64,000 nt of DNA, taken from contig NZ_JARKIN010000001.1 of assembly GCF_029351045.1 (NCBI RefSeq), forward strand, positions 5,425,001-5,489,000. Reading direction: 5' to 3'. A program made the position numbers and the translations under genes. Source of the DNA: Streptomyces sp. WMMB303. Its GTDB lineage: Bacteria > Actinomycetota > Actinomycetes > Streptomycetales > Streptomycetaceae. This document shows, piece by piece, positions 33,994 to 42,504 of this stretch; the stretch's first letter is position 1; the number at the start of each line of letters is the position of its first letter. The notes under the pieces were generated by a model, which did not search any database, was not told the origin of the DNA, and saw only the letters and a program-made list of their open reading frames with translations.

Positions 33994-35634
33994 ATGGCCG
34001 GAAGGCTGCTGGCGGTCAGCGACCTGCACATCGCCTTCCGCGAGAACCGCACCCTGCTGGAGTCCCTCCGCCCCGGGAGCGACGACGACTGGCTGATCGT
34101 CGCCGGGGACGTCGCGGAACGGTTCGCGGATGTCGAACAGGCCCTGCGGCTGCTGAGCGCACGATTCGCCAAAGTGCTCTGGGCCCCCGGCAACCACGAG
34201 TTGTGGACCCATCCCGCAGATCCGGTGACCCTGCGCGGCGACCGCCGCTACCGGCGGCTGGTGGAGATGTGCCGCGGCCTCGGTGTCGCCACACCCGAGG
34301 ACCCCTACCCGGTGTGGCACGGCGCGGGTGGACCGGTCACCGTGGCGCCGCTGTTCCTCCTCTACGACTACACCTTCCGCGCCCCGGGAACGGCGACCAA
34401 GGAGGAGTCGCTGCGCCGCGCGCACGAGGCCGGCGTGGTGTGCACGGACGAGTACCTGCTGCATCCCGACCCCTATCCGACCCCGGACGCCTGGTGCCGG
34501 GCCCGCGCGGAGTGGACCCGACGGCGACTCGAAGCCCTCGCACCCGGGGAGCGGACGGTACTGGTCAACCACTGGCCGCTGGTCCGGGAACCCACCAGGA
34601 TCCTGCGCCATCCGGAGTTCGCCCAGTGGTGCGGCACCGAACTGACCGCGGACTGGCACCGCCGCTTCCGGGCGGCGGCCGTCGTCTACGGCCATCTGCA
34701 CATCCCCCGTGTCACCTGGCACGACGGAGTCAGATTCGAGGAAGTCTCGGTGGGCTACCCGCGCGAATGGCAGCCCCGTGACCCGCGGGAGCCGCTGCGC
34801 CCGGTGCTGCCCGCCGCCGTCCCGCCGCCACCGTCGCCCGCCGCCGTCCCGGCGACCGCTCCGGCCGGGGAGAGCACCTTGCTGCGTGCGCTGCTGCCCG
34901 CCTCGGTGGCCACCGCCGAGGCGTTCGACGACCTTCCCGGAGCACCCGCCGACCATCTGCATCCGCGGGAGGCGCAGGTGGTCGACCACGCGGTGCCGCG
35001 CAGGCAGCGCGAGTTCGCCACCGTGCGGCACTGCGCCCGGCGGGCCGCGGGCAGCATCGGCGTAGTGCCCGTCCCCCTGCTGCCCGACCGGCGCGGCGCC
35101 CCGCAGTGGCCGGAGGGCGTGGTGGGCGCCATGACCCACTGCGAGGGCTACCGGGCCGCCGCCGTGGCCCGCAGCAGGGAAGTCATCGGCGTCGGGATCG
35201 ACGCCGAACCCAACGAGCCCTGCCCGGCCGGCGTCCTGGACCTCATCTCGCTGGAGCGCGAACGGGAGTGGGTGGCCGCGCACACCCGCGCCGCGCCCGG
35301 AGTCCGCTGGGACAGGCTGCTGTTCAGCGCCAAGGAGTCGGTGTTCAAGGTGTGGTATCCCCTCACCCGCCGCGAACTGGACTTCGAGGAGGCGCACATC
35401 GAGATCGACCCGGACGACGGGACCTTCACGGCCCGGCTCCTGGTCCCCGGGCCGACGGTCGGCGGCAGGCGCCTGGACGGGTTCACCGGGCGCTGGCTGT
35501 GCCGCGACAACCTGCTGATCACCGCGATCACCCTGCCGGCCACCGCGCCCGGACAGGGCGGGCCGGCCCCGGCACCCGCCGCGGCCGACCGCGGCCGGGA
35601 CACCGAGGGCGTGCCCCGGATCACCGTCCCCTGA
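33994..35634 (+). CDS. Metallophosphoesterase fused to 4'-phosphopantetheinyl transferase
   Basis: 546 aa in one open frame. Residues 1-265 are a calcineurin-type phosphoesterase with all metal motifs: SDLHI, GDVAE, GNHE, NHW and YGHLH. A Pro/Ala-rich linker (about 266-295) leads to a Sfp/PptT-type phosphopantetheinyl transferase (about 296-520) with MTHCEGYRAA, GIDAEPN and FSAKESVFKVWYPLT. The second half activates ACP/PCP domains of PKS and NRPS by adding the CoA-derived arm. In Mycobacterium tuberculosis the neighbouring genes pptT and pptH encode this enzyme and a metallophosphoesterase that removes the arm, so one protein may hold opposing activities; that is inference. ATG 33994 follows GGGGGTGA. 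An in-frame TTG at 34879 behind GGGGAGAG could give a free PPTase. It is divergent from the PKS operon regulator. Confidence 0.92.
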   Translation: MAGRLLAVSDLHIAFRENRTLLESLRPGSDDDWLIVAGDVAERFADVEQALRLLSARFAKVLWAPGNHELWTHPADPVTLRGDRRYRRLVEMCRGLGVATPEDPYPVWHGAGGPVTVAPLFLLYDYTFRAPGTATKEESLRRAHEAGVVCTDEYLLHPDPYPTPDAWCRARAEWTRRRLEALAPGERTVLVNHWPLVREPTRILRHPEFAQWCGTELTADWHRRFRAAAVVYGHLHIPRVTWHDGVRFEEVSVGYPREWQPRDPREPLRPVLPAAVPPPPSPAAVPATAPAGESTLLRALLPASVATAEAFDDLPGAPADHLHPREAQVVDHAVPRRQREFATVRHCARRAAGSIGVVPVPLLPDRRGAPQWPEGVVGAMTHCEGYRAAAVARSREVIGVGIDAEPNEPCPAGVLDLISLEREREWVAAHTRAAPGVRWDRLLFSAKESVFKVWYPLTRRELDFEEAHIEIDPDDGTFTARLLVPGPTVGGRRLDGFTGRWLCRDNLLITAITLPATAPGQGGPAPAPAAADRGRDTEGVPRITVP

Positions 35635-35654
35635 CGGCCCGTCCGCGGTCGCGG

Positions 35655-37379
35655 TCAGCGCGCCGCCGCGCCGCGGCCGGCAGGGTCCTCTACCCGGGGA
35701 ACCGCCGGTTCCCCGCCCGGCCCGGCCGGCTCCGGCACCTCGATCGCGTAGCCGCGCAGCGGCTGGGAGGTGCGCCAACCGCCGCAGCCCAGTTGGAAGC
35801 GCAGATCCCAGGTGCCGGGGGCCAGCGCCCGACCGTGGTCGGCCGTGGCCGGATCGACGGTGAACTCCGAATCCCACCGCAGGGTGCACAACTCCCGGCG
35901 GTCACGCCCCGCGCCGCGCAGCCGGGCGGCCGCCCGCGCCGCCGCTCCGGCGAGCGCTCCGGGCGCCTTCGCCGCCACCGCCGCCGACACCCGCGCCATC
36001 GCCCGCGACAGCCGGGCGGCCCATTCCGTCGGCCCACCCGGACGGTGGGGCTCCTCCACGACGTGCCGGCCGGCCGGCAGGTTCAGCACCGTTCCGCCCT
36101 CCCGGTGGCGCAGTTGGCCGCGCACATTGCTGCGCCGCACGGCCTTGGCGAAGTCGGCCCGCTCGGCAGCGGCGGGCAGCGCCGCCACCCGCTCCGGCAG
36201 TCGCAGCAGCCGCCCCTCGCCCTCCGGGGCGCGGGCGAAGGCGAGCGGCGCGGTGCCCCGGGTCCGGCCGCGGCGCCGAACCAGACCGGTCGAGCACCGG
36301 ACGGTGAGCTGCCCGTCCGTCCACCGCGCTGAGGTCACCCGCGGCCGGTGCACGACACCGGCCTCGAACCCCGCCTGTTCCTCCAGCAGCGCGCGGTCCC
36401 CGTGCCGGGCGAGGGCGGCGACGATCCGCAGCCGGGTGGGCAGGGCCGCGTCCGTCTCCGGGGGCAGTTCGGCGGCCAGCGCGCCGACGGCCTCGCACCA
36501 CGCCGCCCTGCGGTCCGCCGGCTGGTCCAGCAGGCGCTTGCCCGCTATCCGGTCGAGTGCCTTCTTCCCGTACCACCTGGCCACCAGCCGGTTCCGCAGC
36601 GGGCCCGGCGGCACCCGGGTGTCCGAGGCGTCCAGGACCGCGAGTACCCGCCGGATGCTGTCGATGTAGGAGTACGGCTCGATCTGCGCGTAGCTGACGT
36701 TCTGCTTCCCGTCGGCATGGCGCACCCAGTGGTAGCAGGTGTAGTCGTGCACGGTGGCCACCCGGCCGGTGAGGAGATACGCGCGCAGGGTGAACAGGTG
36801 GTCCTCCAACCGCACCCTGCCCTCCGCGAACCGCAGTCCGTGTGCGCGCAGGAAGTCCCGGCGGAAGAGCTTGTGCACCGTCATCGAGCTCAGCAGCGCG
36901 GGGTCGGTCCGCAGGTCGGCCCCGGTCCGCGGCTGTTCGAACAGGGCGCGCGGTGCCGGCCGGCCGTGTCCGGCCATCCGCCCCACGACGATGTCCGCGC
37001 CGGTCTCCCGGGCCCGCGCGTACAGCCGCTCCAGCGCCTCCGGCGCGAGCCGGTCGTCGTCGTCCACGTAGTGCACGAACTCGCCGCGGGCCAGGTCCGT
37101 GCCGATGTTGCGGGGGCGACCGGGCCAGCCGGAGTGCGCGGCCCGCACCACGCGGACGGTCGCCTCCGCGCCACGCTTTGCCGTCTCCTCCTCCAGCAGC
37201 GCCACGGTGTCGTCGTCGGACGCGTCGTCGACGTAGATGACCTCGAACTCGGAGCGGGGCATCGTCTGCGCCAGGAGCGAGCGCAGCCCGGTCAGTACCG
37301 CGTCCCCCGTGTTGTACGTGGGGACGACGACGCTGACCTTGAGGGGCTGTGCGGGGGTATGGGATATCGCGGTGTCCAA
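35655..37379 (-). CDS. Family 2 glycosyltransferase with C-terminal accessory region
   Basis: 574 aa. The N-terminal 230 residues are a GT-A fold: VSVVVPTYNTGDAV nucleotide-binding start, YVDDASDDDT, and the metal site HYVDDDDRLAPEAL. The middle is helical. The last 200 residues look beta-rich (GTWDLRFQLG), like the carbohydrate-binding tails of wall teichoic acid or capsule glycosyltransferases. It probably transfers a sugar during cell-surface polymer synthesis; donor and acceptor are unknown. The start is TTG 37379 behind GGAAGG at 8-nt spacing; longer upstream reading is low-complexity and unlikely to be coding. It converges with the PPTase gene (20-bp gap) and is unlikely to belong to the PKS pathway. 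Confidence 0.82.
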   Translation of the reverse strand: MDTAISHTPAQPLKVSVVVPTYNTGDAVLTGLRSLLAQTMPRSEFEVIYVDDASDDDTVALLEEETAKRGAEATVRVVRAAHSGWPGRPRNIGTDLARGEFVHYVDDDDRLAPEALERLYARARETGADIVVGRMAGHGRPAPRALFEQPRTGADLRTDPALLSSMTVHKLFRRDFLRAHGLRFAEGRVRLEDHLFTLRAYLLTGRVATVHDYTCYHWVRHADGKQNVSYAQIEPYSYIDSIRRVLAVLDASDTRVPPGPLRNRLVARWYGKKALDRIAGKRLLDQPADRRAAWCEAVGALAAELPPETDAALPTRLRIVAALARHGDRALLEEQAGFEAGVVHRPRVTSARWTDGQLTVRCSTGLVRRRGRTRGTAPLAFARAPEGEGRLLRLPERVAALPAAAERADFAKAVRRSNVRGQLRHREGGTVLNLPAGRHVVEEPHRPGGPTEWAARLSRAMARVSAAVAAKAPGALAGAAARAAARLRGAGRDRRELCTLRWDSEFTVDPATADHGRALAPGTWDLRFQLGCGGWRTSQPLRGYAIEVPEPAGPGGEPAVPRVEDPAGRGAAAR

Positions 37380-37557
37380 CTGCGGCCTTCCGTCCGGTCC
37401 TGGGCGCCCGCGCTGGTCGGGGCGGTGGTCCGGGCCCGGGTGCCCGCCGGCCGCCGGACCATGCGCCCCGGAGCGCCGCGGCGGGTGCCGGCCCGCGCCC
37501 GGCACCGGACGGCACCCGCCTTGCGCCCCCGCCCCCGGACCGGCCGGGGACGACGGG

Positions 37558-38214
37558 TCACCCCAGGTAGAGCGGCACGCGTTCGGCCGCAGCACCGAGT
37601 TCGGCACGCTCGGCCGCGGTCGGGGCCCGGCGGCCGGTACCGATCAGGAGCGCGTCCCGGTCGCCGAGCGAGGCCGGGAACGGGGCACCGGCGATCTCTT
37701 CCAGCGCGGCGCGGGATCGGGCCAGGCACTCGGCGGGCGGCCCCGCCACGTGCGGCAGATGGGCGACCAGGTCGAGATGGTGCAGCGTCCACTCCAGGAC
37801 GTAGGCCGCCAGATAGTCGCCCGCGGTGAGGACCTGGCCACGAGTGCGCACCCGCAGCAGCGGGTCGGCCAGTGCGGCGGCGCGGCCCGCGGCGGAGCCG
37901 ACGTCGTCGAGGTGGAACGTGAGCAGGTGCGGCTCACGGTACGCCGCGGCCAGCCGGACGACGAGCGCGTCCAGCGGGTCCTCGCCGGTCGGCGGCCCGT
38001 CGGCGACCTCCCAGTAGGTCACCGCGTCGGCGGTCGGCTCGCTCCCGGTCGGGGTGGCGAGGGTGATCAGGACGTCCTGCGCGTCGATGACCAGATGGCA
38101 CACCAGGTCCCGCACGAGCCAGCCGGCGCACCCGGAGGGCTGCGCGAAGTCGGCGTCCGGGAGTGCGGCGACCGCCGTCCGCAGCGCCGTCCACGAGCAG
38201 GCGAAGAGGTCCAC
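37558..38214 (-). CDS. Mycothiol-dependent maleylpyruvate isomerase-type protein (DinB-like)
   Basis: 218 aa. The fold signature of the MDMPI/DinB four-helix family is visible: WTALR, GWLVRDLVCHLVID (first metal His), and VLEWTLHHLDL (second metal-binding pair). Members bind a divalent metal and often use mycothiol. The substrate cannot be told from sequence. GTG 38214 is the only available start, because an in-frame TAG lies four codons upstream. It is upstream of the glycosyltransferase gene on the same strand, with a 178-bp gap and no sign of functional linkage. Confidence 0.8.
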   Translation of the reverse strand: MDLFACSWTALRTAVAALPDADFAQPSGCAGWLVRDLVCHLVIDAQDVLITLATPTGSEPTADAVTYWEVADGPPTGEDPLDALVVRLAAAYREPHLLTFHLDDVGSAAGRAAALADPLLRVRTRGQVLTAGDYLAAYVLEWTLHHLDLVAHLPHVAGPPAECLARSRAALEEIAGAPFPASLGDRDALLIGTGRRAPTAAERAELGAAAERVPLYLG

Positions 38215-38451
38215 GTCGGCACGCTAGTGCGGCACACACCCGGCGGACAACCGGATTCGGGGCACCGCCCAGTGCTGTGACCGCGAACGTTCACCGGGTC
38301 GGGGCGATGCCCTCGACCGCCGGGCCAGGGGAAATTCCGGCCTGCGAGGTGAGTAATCCTCAGGTCCTCCCTCAACGGGCGCGCCCTCATCCGCAGGGCG
38401 GAGACGGTCCGCCGTAGCGGACGAAGCGCGGCTGACGAGTCCAGGGCCGGC
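38215..38451. other. Divergent intergenic region with a small inverted repeat
   Basis: 237 bp between divergent genes. GTCCGC and GCGGAC (38407-38412 and 38417-38422) form a perfect 6-bp inverted repeat around CGTA, 30 bp before the membrane-protein start. It could be an operator or a leader hairpin. No clear promoter was recognised. Confidence 0.4.
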
Positions 38452-39039
38452 ATGTCCATCATGACGACAGCGACCGTTCCACTCCCCGGCTCCGCATCTG
38501 CGCCTGCCTGGGCTCGCCGCGCCGCCCACGCCATCGCTCTGTGCGCGGTCCCGTCCGGCCTGTGGCGCATCGCCATGGCATCCGGTGTCCATGTGGGCTA
38601 CAGCGACCAAGTGCTGCGCGACGTCTTCGACATCCCAGGCCGGGGCATCGCTTACGTCGTCGGTCTCTCCGTCCTCGCCGAGCTGGCCGCTCTGCTTCCG
38701 CTGCTGCTCGTCAGCAACCGGTGGCGGCCGCTGCACCCCAGGATCCTCGCCCCGCCGGCCTGGACCGCCTCGGGCATCCTGGTCCTGGTGGCACTGTGGC
38801 AACTCGCGGTCGCTTTCACCGTCGAGAGCCGGACGTACCTGTCGAGTGATGCAGCACAGACCGTCTGGGGCCTCACTTTCGCCCCGCTGTTCGCCATCCC
38901 GGCGCTGATGACTGCGGTGACTTGGTCGTACGCGAGACGGCACCGGGCACTCGGGACAGGCAAAGCGCCTGCCACGACCTTGACATCGGCTACTCCCGTC
39001 CCACCGTTTCCCGGCGCCACAAGCGTGGCCGATGACTGA
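38452..39039 (+). CDS. Small integral membrane protein of unknown function
   Basis: 195 aa with about four hydrophobic spans (near 20-45, 66-88, 101-125 and 138-160) and a polar, Pro/Thr-rich tail. No catalytic or transport motif is recognisable. The ATG at 38452 lacks a good ribosome site, and a second ATG at 38461 is equally possible. It ends 38 bp before the IS481-type element and converges with the transposase. I do not recognise its family. Confidence 0.7.
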   Translation: MSIMTTATVPLPGSASAPAWARRAAHAIALCAVPSGLWRIAMASGVHVGYSDQVLRDVFDIPGRGIAYVVGLSVLAELAALLPLLLVSNRWRPLHPRILAPPAWTASGILVLVALWQLAVAFTVESRTYLSSDAAQTVWGLTFAPLFAIPALMTAVTWSYARRHRALGTGKAPATTLTSATPVPPFPGATSVADD

Positions 39040-39071
39040 GCTGCCCAGTGATCGTTTCCGGTCACCGCAGC

Positions 39072-39077
39072 ACTAGT
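39072..39077. repeat. Target-site duplication, left copy (ACTAGT)
   Basis: 6-bp direct repeat next to the left IS end, matching 40147-40152. Read on the minus strand it supplies the TAG stop of the transposase. Confidence 0.93.
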
Positions 39078-40026
39078 TGTATTGCTCTGTGAGGTTGGGG
39101 ACGCGGCTGGCGGGTGGTTTGCCTGCGAGTGCGGTGTGTCCGCGGTGGTGATTGTAGGTGTGCAGCCACTGCGGGAACGCGTCGCGTCGTTCCTGTTCTG
39201 ACCGGTAGGGGCGGGCGTAGGCCCATTCGTCGAGCAGGGTGCGGTTGAGGCGTTCGACCTTGCCGTTGGTCTGGGGCCGGTAGGGCCGGGTTCGCTTGTG
39301 GGTGATCCCGGCCGCTGCCAGTGTGTCGCGCCAGGTGTGGGACTTGTAGCAGGCGCCGTTGTCGGTCAGGACGCGTTCGACGGTGATGCCGACGCTGGTG
39401 AAGTAGGCGTGTGCCCGGGCCCAGAAGCCGGTGGCCGTGTCCTTCTTCTCGTCGGTGTGGATCTCGCTGTAGGCGAGGCGGGAGTGGTCGTCGACGGCGG
39501 TGTGGATGTAGCTGTAGCCGGCGTTCTTGCGGGTCTTGCGGCCGGCCTGGCGGCCGAGGACCTTGTGGCCGCCGCCGTCGGGGATGTTGCCCAGTTTCTT
39601 GATGTCGACGTGGACGAGCTCGCCGGGATGTTCGCGTTCGTAGCGGCGTATGACGCGGCCGGTCGCACGGTCCAGATGGGTCAGCCGGGCCAGCCCGAAC
39701 CGCGTCAGCACGCGGTGCACGGTCGAGGGCACGAGGTCCAGCAGGTGCGCGATGCGGGCCGGGCCCCACCGGCGCAGGAGGCGGACCTTGATGATCCTTC
39801 GCTCGGTCCGTGTCGGCGTCCGCCGCGGGCTGTGACGGGGACGCGAGGAGCGGTCGGTCATCCCGGCCTCGCCCAGCAGCCGGTAGCGCTCAGCCCACCG
39901 CTGAGCCGTGGTCGGCGAGACCTGGAAGCGTTCGGCAGCCCGCCGGAGCGGCCAGCCGTCCTCGACCACGCAACGGGCCAGACGCAGACGTCCGGTCTCG
40001 GTCAGGGGTGCATTACGGTGGGGCAC
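39073..40026 (-). CDS. IS481-family transposase
   Basis: 317 aa DDE transposase. The N-terminal helix-turn-helix (DGWPLRRAAERFQVSPTTA) is followed by an integrase core with catalytic Asp in VHVDIKKL, Asp in LTDNGACY and Glu in NGKVERLN, all intact, so it is probably active. The start is GTG 40026 (VPHRNAPL, the usual N-terminus of this group, behind AGAAAGG); an in-frame GTG at 40065 would add 13 residues. The reading frame leaves the element: its TAG stop (39073-39075) lies in the duplicated target site. Confidence 0.95.
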   Translation of the reverse strand: MPHRNAPLTETGRLRLARCVVEDGWPLRRAAERFQVSPTTAQRWAERYRLLGEAGMTDRSSRPRHSPRRTPTRTERRIIKVRLLRRWGPARIAHLLDLVPSTVHRVLTRFGLARLTHLDRATGRVIRRYEREHPGELVHVDIKKLGNIPDGGGHKVLGRQAGRKTRKNAGYSYIHTAVDDHSRLAYSEIHTDEKKDTATGFWARAHAYFTSVGITVERVLTDNGACYKSHTWRDTLAAAGITHKRTRPYRPQTNGKVERLNRTLLDEWAYARPYRSEQERRDAFPQWLHTYNHHRGHTALAGKPPASRVPNLTEQYN

Positions 40027-40146
40027 GAGGGCCTTTCTGGTCGGTGTAGACGTCGCAATCCACACCGAACCCGGAAGGCCCTCACCCGTTCAAGATCCCT
40101 CAGCCGAGACCTGCATCACCCGTCCACAACCTCCCGAGACAGAACA
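39078..40146 (-). mobile_element. Intact IS481-family insertion sequence, 1,069 bp
   Basis: The ends are imperfect inverted repeats of about 26 bp (39078-39103 and 40121-40146, 18 of 26 matched ungapped), with gaggttg and ggacg blocks shared. The single transposase gene fills the element. It is flanked on both sides by ACTAGT, matching the NCTAGN target reported for IS481. Full ends, an intact transposase and a perfect target duplication suggest recent insertion. Confidence 0.95.
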
Positions 40147-40152
40147 ACTAGT
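40147..40152. repeat. Target-site duplication, right copy (ACTAGT)
   Basis: 6-bp direct repeat next to the right IS end. Its CTAG holds the stop codon of the PP2C-type gene (40148-40150), so the insertion cut exactly at that gene's end without changing its protein. Confidence 0.93.
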
Positions 40153-42232
40153 GCGCGCTCAGCGGGATCTCGCACCAGACGCGCTTGCCGTTGCCGCGCG
40201 GTTCGACGCCCCAGTCGGTGGCCAGCTCCTCGATGAGCATCAGGCCGCGCCCCGAGGTGGACTGCTCGGTGGCGGCCCGGCGGTAGGGGTTGTCCGGCGA
40301 GGTGTCGGTGACCGCGATGCGCAGGGCGCGGCTGCCGTTGCGCACCGGCCGGGCCGTGAGGGTGGCGTCGCCCTCGGTGTGCAGCAGCGCGTTGGTGGCC
40401 ATTTCGCTGGCGAGCAGCTCGGCGGTGTCGGCGAGGGAGTCCAGGGACCAGCGGTGCAGGGCGGTGCGCAGCGCCTGCCGGGCCGCGTGCAGGGACTGCG
40501 GGTCGCTGGAGGAGATGGTGACGGCCATCTGCGGCGCGGCCGGGCGCCGGCCCGAGGCACGGCGCAGCAGCAGCAGCGCGACGTCGTCCTCCTCGCCGGT
40601 GAAGTCACCCATGGTGCGCAGCAGGTGGTCGGCGAGGTCGTCGGGGCGCACGGGGCCGTGCCGCACCGCCTCCAGGAGTCTCGCGCGCCCCTCGTCCAGG
40701 TCGTGGGTGCGGGACTCGATGAGGCCGTCGGTGCACATCACCAGCGAGGAACCGGGCTCGATCAGCGTCTCCGAGAGCGCGTACGGGGGCTGGGCCGAGG
40801 GCGCGGCGAGGCCGAGCGGGAGCCCGACGGGGGTGTCGACCCATACGCAGCTCCCGTCGGGGCGGCGCAGGACCGGTTCCGGGTGACCGGCCCGGACGGT
40901 CACGGCGACCCCGGTGCCGGGATCGAACAGCACCAGGAGGCAGGTGGCGAACCGGTCGGTGTCCAGTTCGGCGAGGAAGGCCGAGGCGCGGGCCATGACG
41001 GTCAGCGGCGGGTGCCCCTCGGCCGCGTAGGCACGCAGCGCGATCCGCAACTGCCCCATGACGGCAGCGGCGGTCACGTCGTGTCCCTGGACGTCGCCCA
41101 CGACGGCGGCGATCCGGCCGTCCGGCAGCGTGACGGCGTCGTACCAGTCGCCCCCGATTCCACCGCGGGCGCGCGCCGGACGGTAGCGGGTCGCGATGGC
41201 CAGGCCGGGGACGTGCGGGATGTGCCCGGGCAGCATCGCCGTCTGGAGCCCGGCGGCCAGCTCGTGCTCCTGGTCGAAGAGCAGGGCCCGTTGGAGGGAC
41301 TGGGCGATGGTGTTGCTGAGCGCGGTCAGCACCGTGCGCTCGTCGTGGGTGAAGCGGTCCTTGCCCTCGTAGGTGAGGCCCACGGCACCGATGGGGGTGT
41401 CGTGCGCGATCAGTGGGAAGTAGACCGCCGCGGTGGCGCGGGGCACCAGGCCCAGGTACTGGCCCAGCCCGGGGTAGCGCCGGGCGAAGTCCGCGCGGCT
41501 GGTGACGAAGACCGGCTCCCGGGTGCGGACCGCCTCGGTGAGCGGCAGCGGGGCGCCGATCCGGGCCAGATGGAAGTCGCGGATGATCTCGTCCGGGACG
41601 CCGTTGGAGCCCACCAGCCCCATTCGCCCGCCGTCCACCAGACCGAGGGTGATGCTGGCCGCCCCCAGCCGCTGCACCAGCCGGGTGGTGGTGAGGGCCT
41701 CGGCGACGTCATCGACGGTGACGGTGGGGGCCAGGGCGTCGTTGACGTGGCCCACGAGGTCGGCCTGCCGCCGCCGGTCGCTCTTGGCCTGCCGCAGTTC
41801 CCTCGTCTGATCGACCGCCTGGAGCTCCTGGCTGGCGTCCCGGATGATCCCCACGACCTGCACCGGGCTGCCGGTGTCGTCGCACACGACGGTCGCCTGG
41901 GAGTGCGTCCAGCGCAGCGAGCCGTCGGGGTGGCGTACCCGGAAGTAGACGCTGTAGCCCGTCCGGGCCTTCAGCGCGCGGCCGACCTGCGCCTGGACCG
42001 CGGGCAGTTCCTGGGGCACCATCCGGTCCGCGATGGTGGCCGGGCGGTCGTCGTACTCCCCCGGCTTGAACCCCAGTACGGCGAGTCCCGCGTCGTCGAA
42101 CTTCATCTCGCCCGACTGCAGGTCCCAGCAGAAGCTGCCCATGCCGTTGACGGCCAGCGCGACATGGGCGGCGACCGGCGGGTCGTCGCCGTGACCGGCG
42201 GGCCCCGTGTTCGGTTCGCGGAAGCGGTGCAT
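40148..42232 (-). CDS. PAS-GAF-PP2C (SpoIIE-type) phosphatase with C-terminal anti-sigma-like ATPase
   Basis: 694 aa signalling protein. Approximate layout: PAS sensor 15-145, GAF 160-330, PP2C/SpoIIE serine phosphatase 345-550 (GGDWYDA and GDVQGHD metal motifs, TDGLIE), HATPase_c kinase domain 560-690 (ATNALLHTEG N-box, GRGLMLIEELATDWG). Proteins of this build both phosphorylate and dephosphorylate anti-sigma-factor antagonists in Streptomyces stress and development control; the partner is unknown. The preferred start is ATG 42232, with GGGAG 6-10 nt upstream, rather than the TTG nine codons earlier. Its TAG stop lies in the IS target duplication. Confidence 0.92.
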   Translation of the reverse strand: MHRFREPNTGPAGHGDDPPVAAHVALAVNGMGSFCWDLQSGEMKFDDAGLAVLGFKPGEYDDRPATIADRMVPQELPAVQAQVGRALKARTGYSVYFRVRHPDGSLRWTHSQATVVCDDTGSPVQVVGIIRDASQELQAVDQTRELRQAKSDRRRQADLVGHVNDALAPTVTVDDVAEALTTTRLVQRLGAASITLGLVDGGRMGLVGSNGVPDEIIRDFHLARIGAPLPLTEAVRTREPVFVTSRADFARRYPGLGQYLGLVPRATAAVYFPLIAHDTPIGAVGLTYEGKDRFTHDERTVLTALSNTIAQSLQRALLFDQEHELAAGLQTAMLPGHIPHVPGLAIATRYRPARARGGIGGDWYDAVTLPDGRIAAVVGDVQGHDVTAAAVMGQLRIALRAYAAEGHPPLTVMARASAFLAELDTDRFATCLLVLFDPGTGVAVTVRAGHPEPVLRRPDGSCVWVDTPVGLPLGLAAPSAQPPYALSETLIEPGSSLVMCTDGLIESRTHDLDEGRARLLEAVRHGPVRPDDLADHLLRTMGDFTGEEDDVALLLLRRASGRRPAAPQMAVTISSSDPQSLHAARQALRTALHRWSLDSLADTAELLASEMATNALLHTEGDATLTARPVRNGSRALRIAVTDTSPDNPYRRAATEQSTSGRGLMLIEELATDWGVEPRGNGKRVWCEIPLSAH

Positions 42233-42450
42233 CGCTGTCTCCCGATCGCGTGGCCCCAATGCCTGCGCCCCCGCTCAGCGACAGCCGCGGCAGCGCCTGG
42301 CGAGGCCACCTCCCCATCATGCGGGGAGCCGACCGGTACCGCGCGTCGAGGGGCGCGGCACTGGCCCGGACGCGTGAGGGCGGGGGCCGGGCGGTGGTCT
42401 GCGGGGCGGTCGGGGGCGGTACGGGGCCGGTAGCGGGGGCAGCGGGACAG

Positions 42451-42486
42451 CCAGGGACCCCGGCGCCGGAGCGCCGGGGTCCCTGG
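42451..42486 (-). terminator. Strong hairpin terminator after dps
   Basis: Perfect 15-bp arms (42451-42465 and 42472-42486) around a 6-nt loop, 18 bp beyond the dps stop. No U-tract, as is usual in high-GC actinomycetes. Confidence 0.85.
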
Positions 42487-42504
42487 GAGGGTGCCGGATC
42501 CGGG

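Noticed and set aside
34780..34960. Frameshift or lost stop joining two separate genes
   Set aside because: Both halves are in the same frame with a plausible Pro/Ala linker and normal codon pattern, and no compensating shift is needed. An assembly error cannot be excluded but is not indicated.
35655..37379. Tailoring glycosyltransferase of the PKS pathway
   Set aside because: It is a GT-A, surface-polymer-like enzyme in a separate convergent unit, not the GT-B type usual for polyketide glycosylation.
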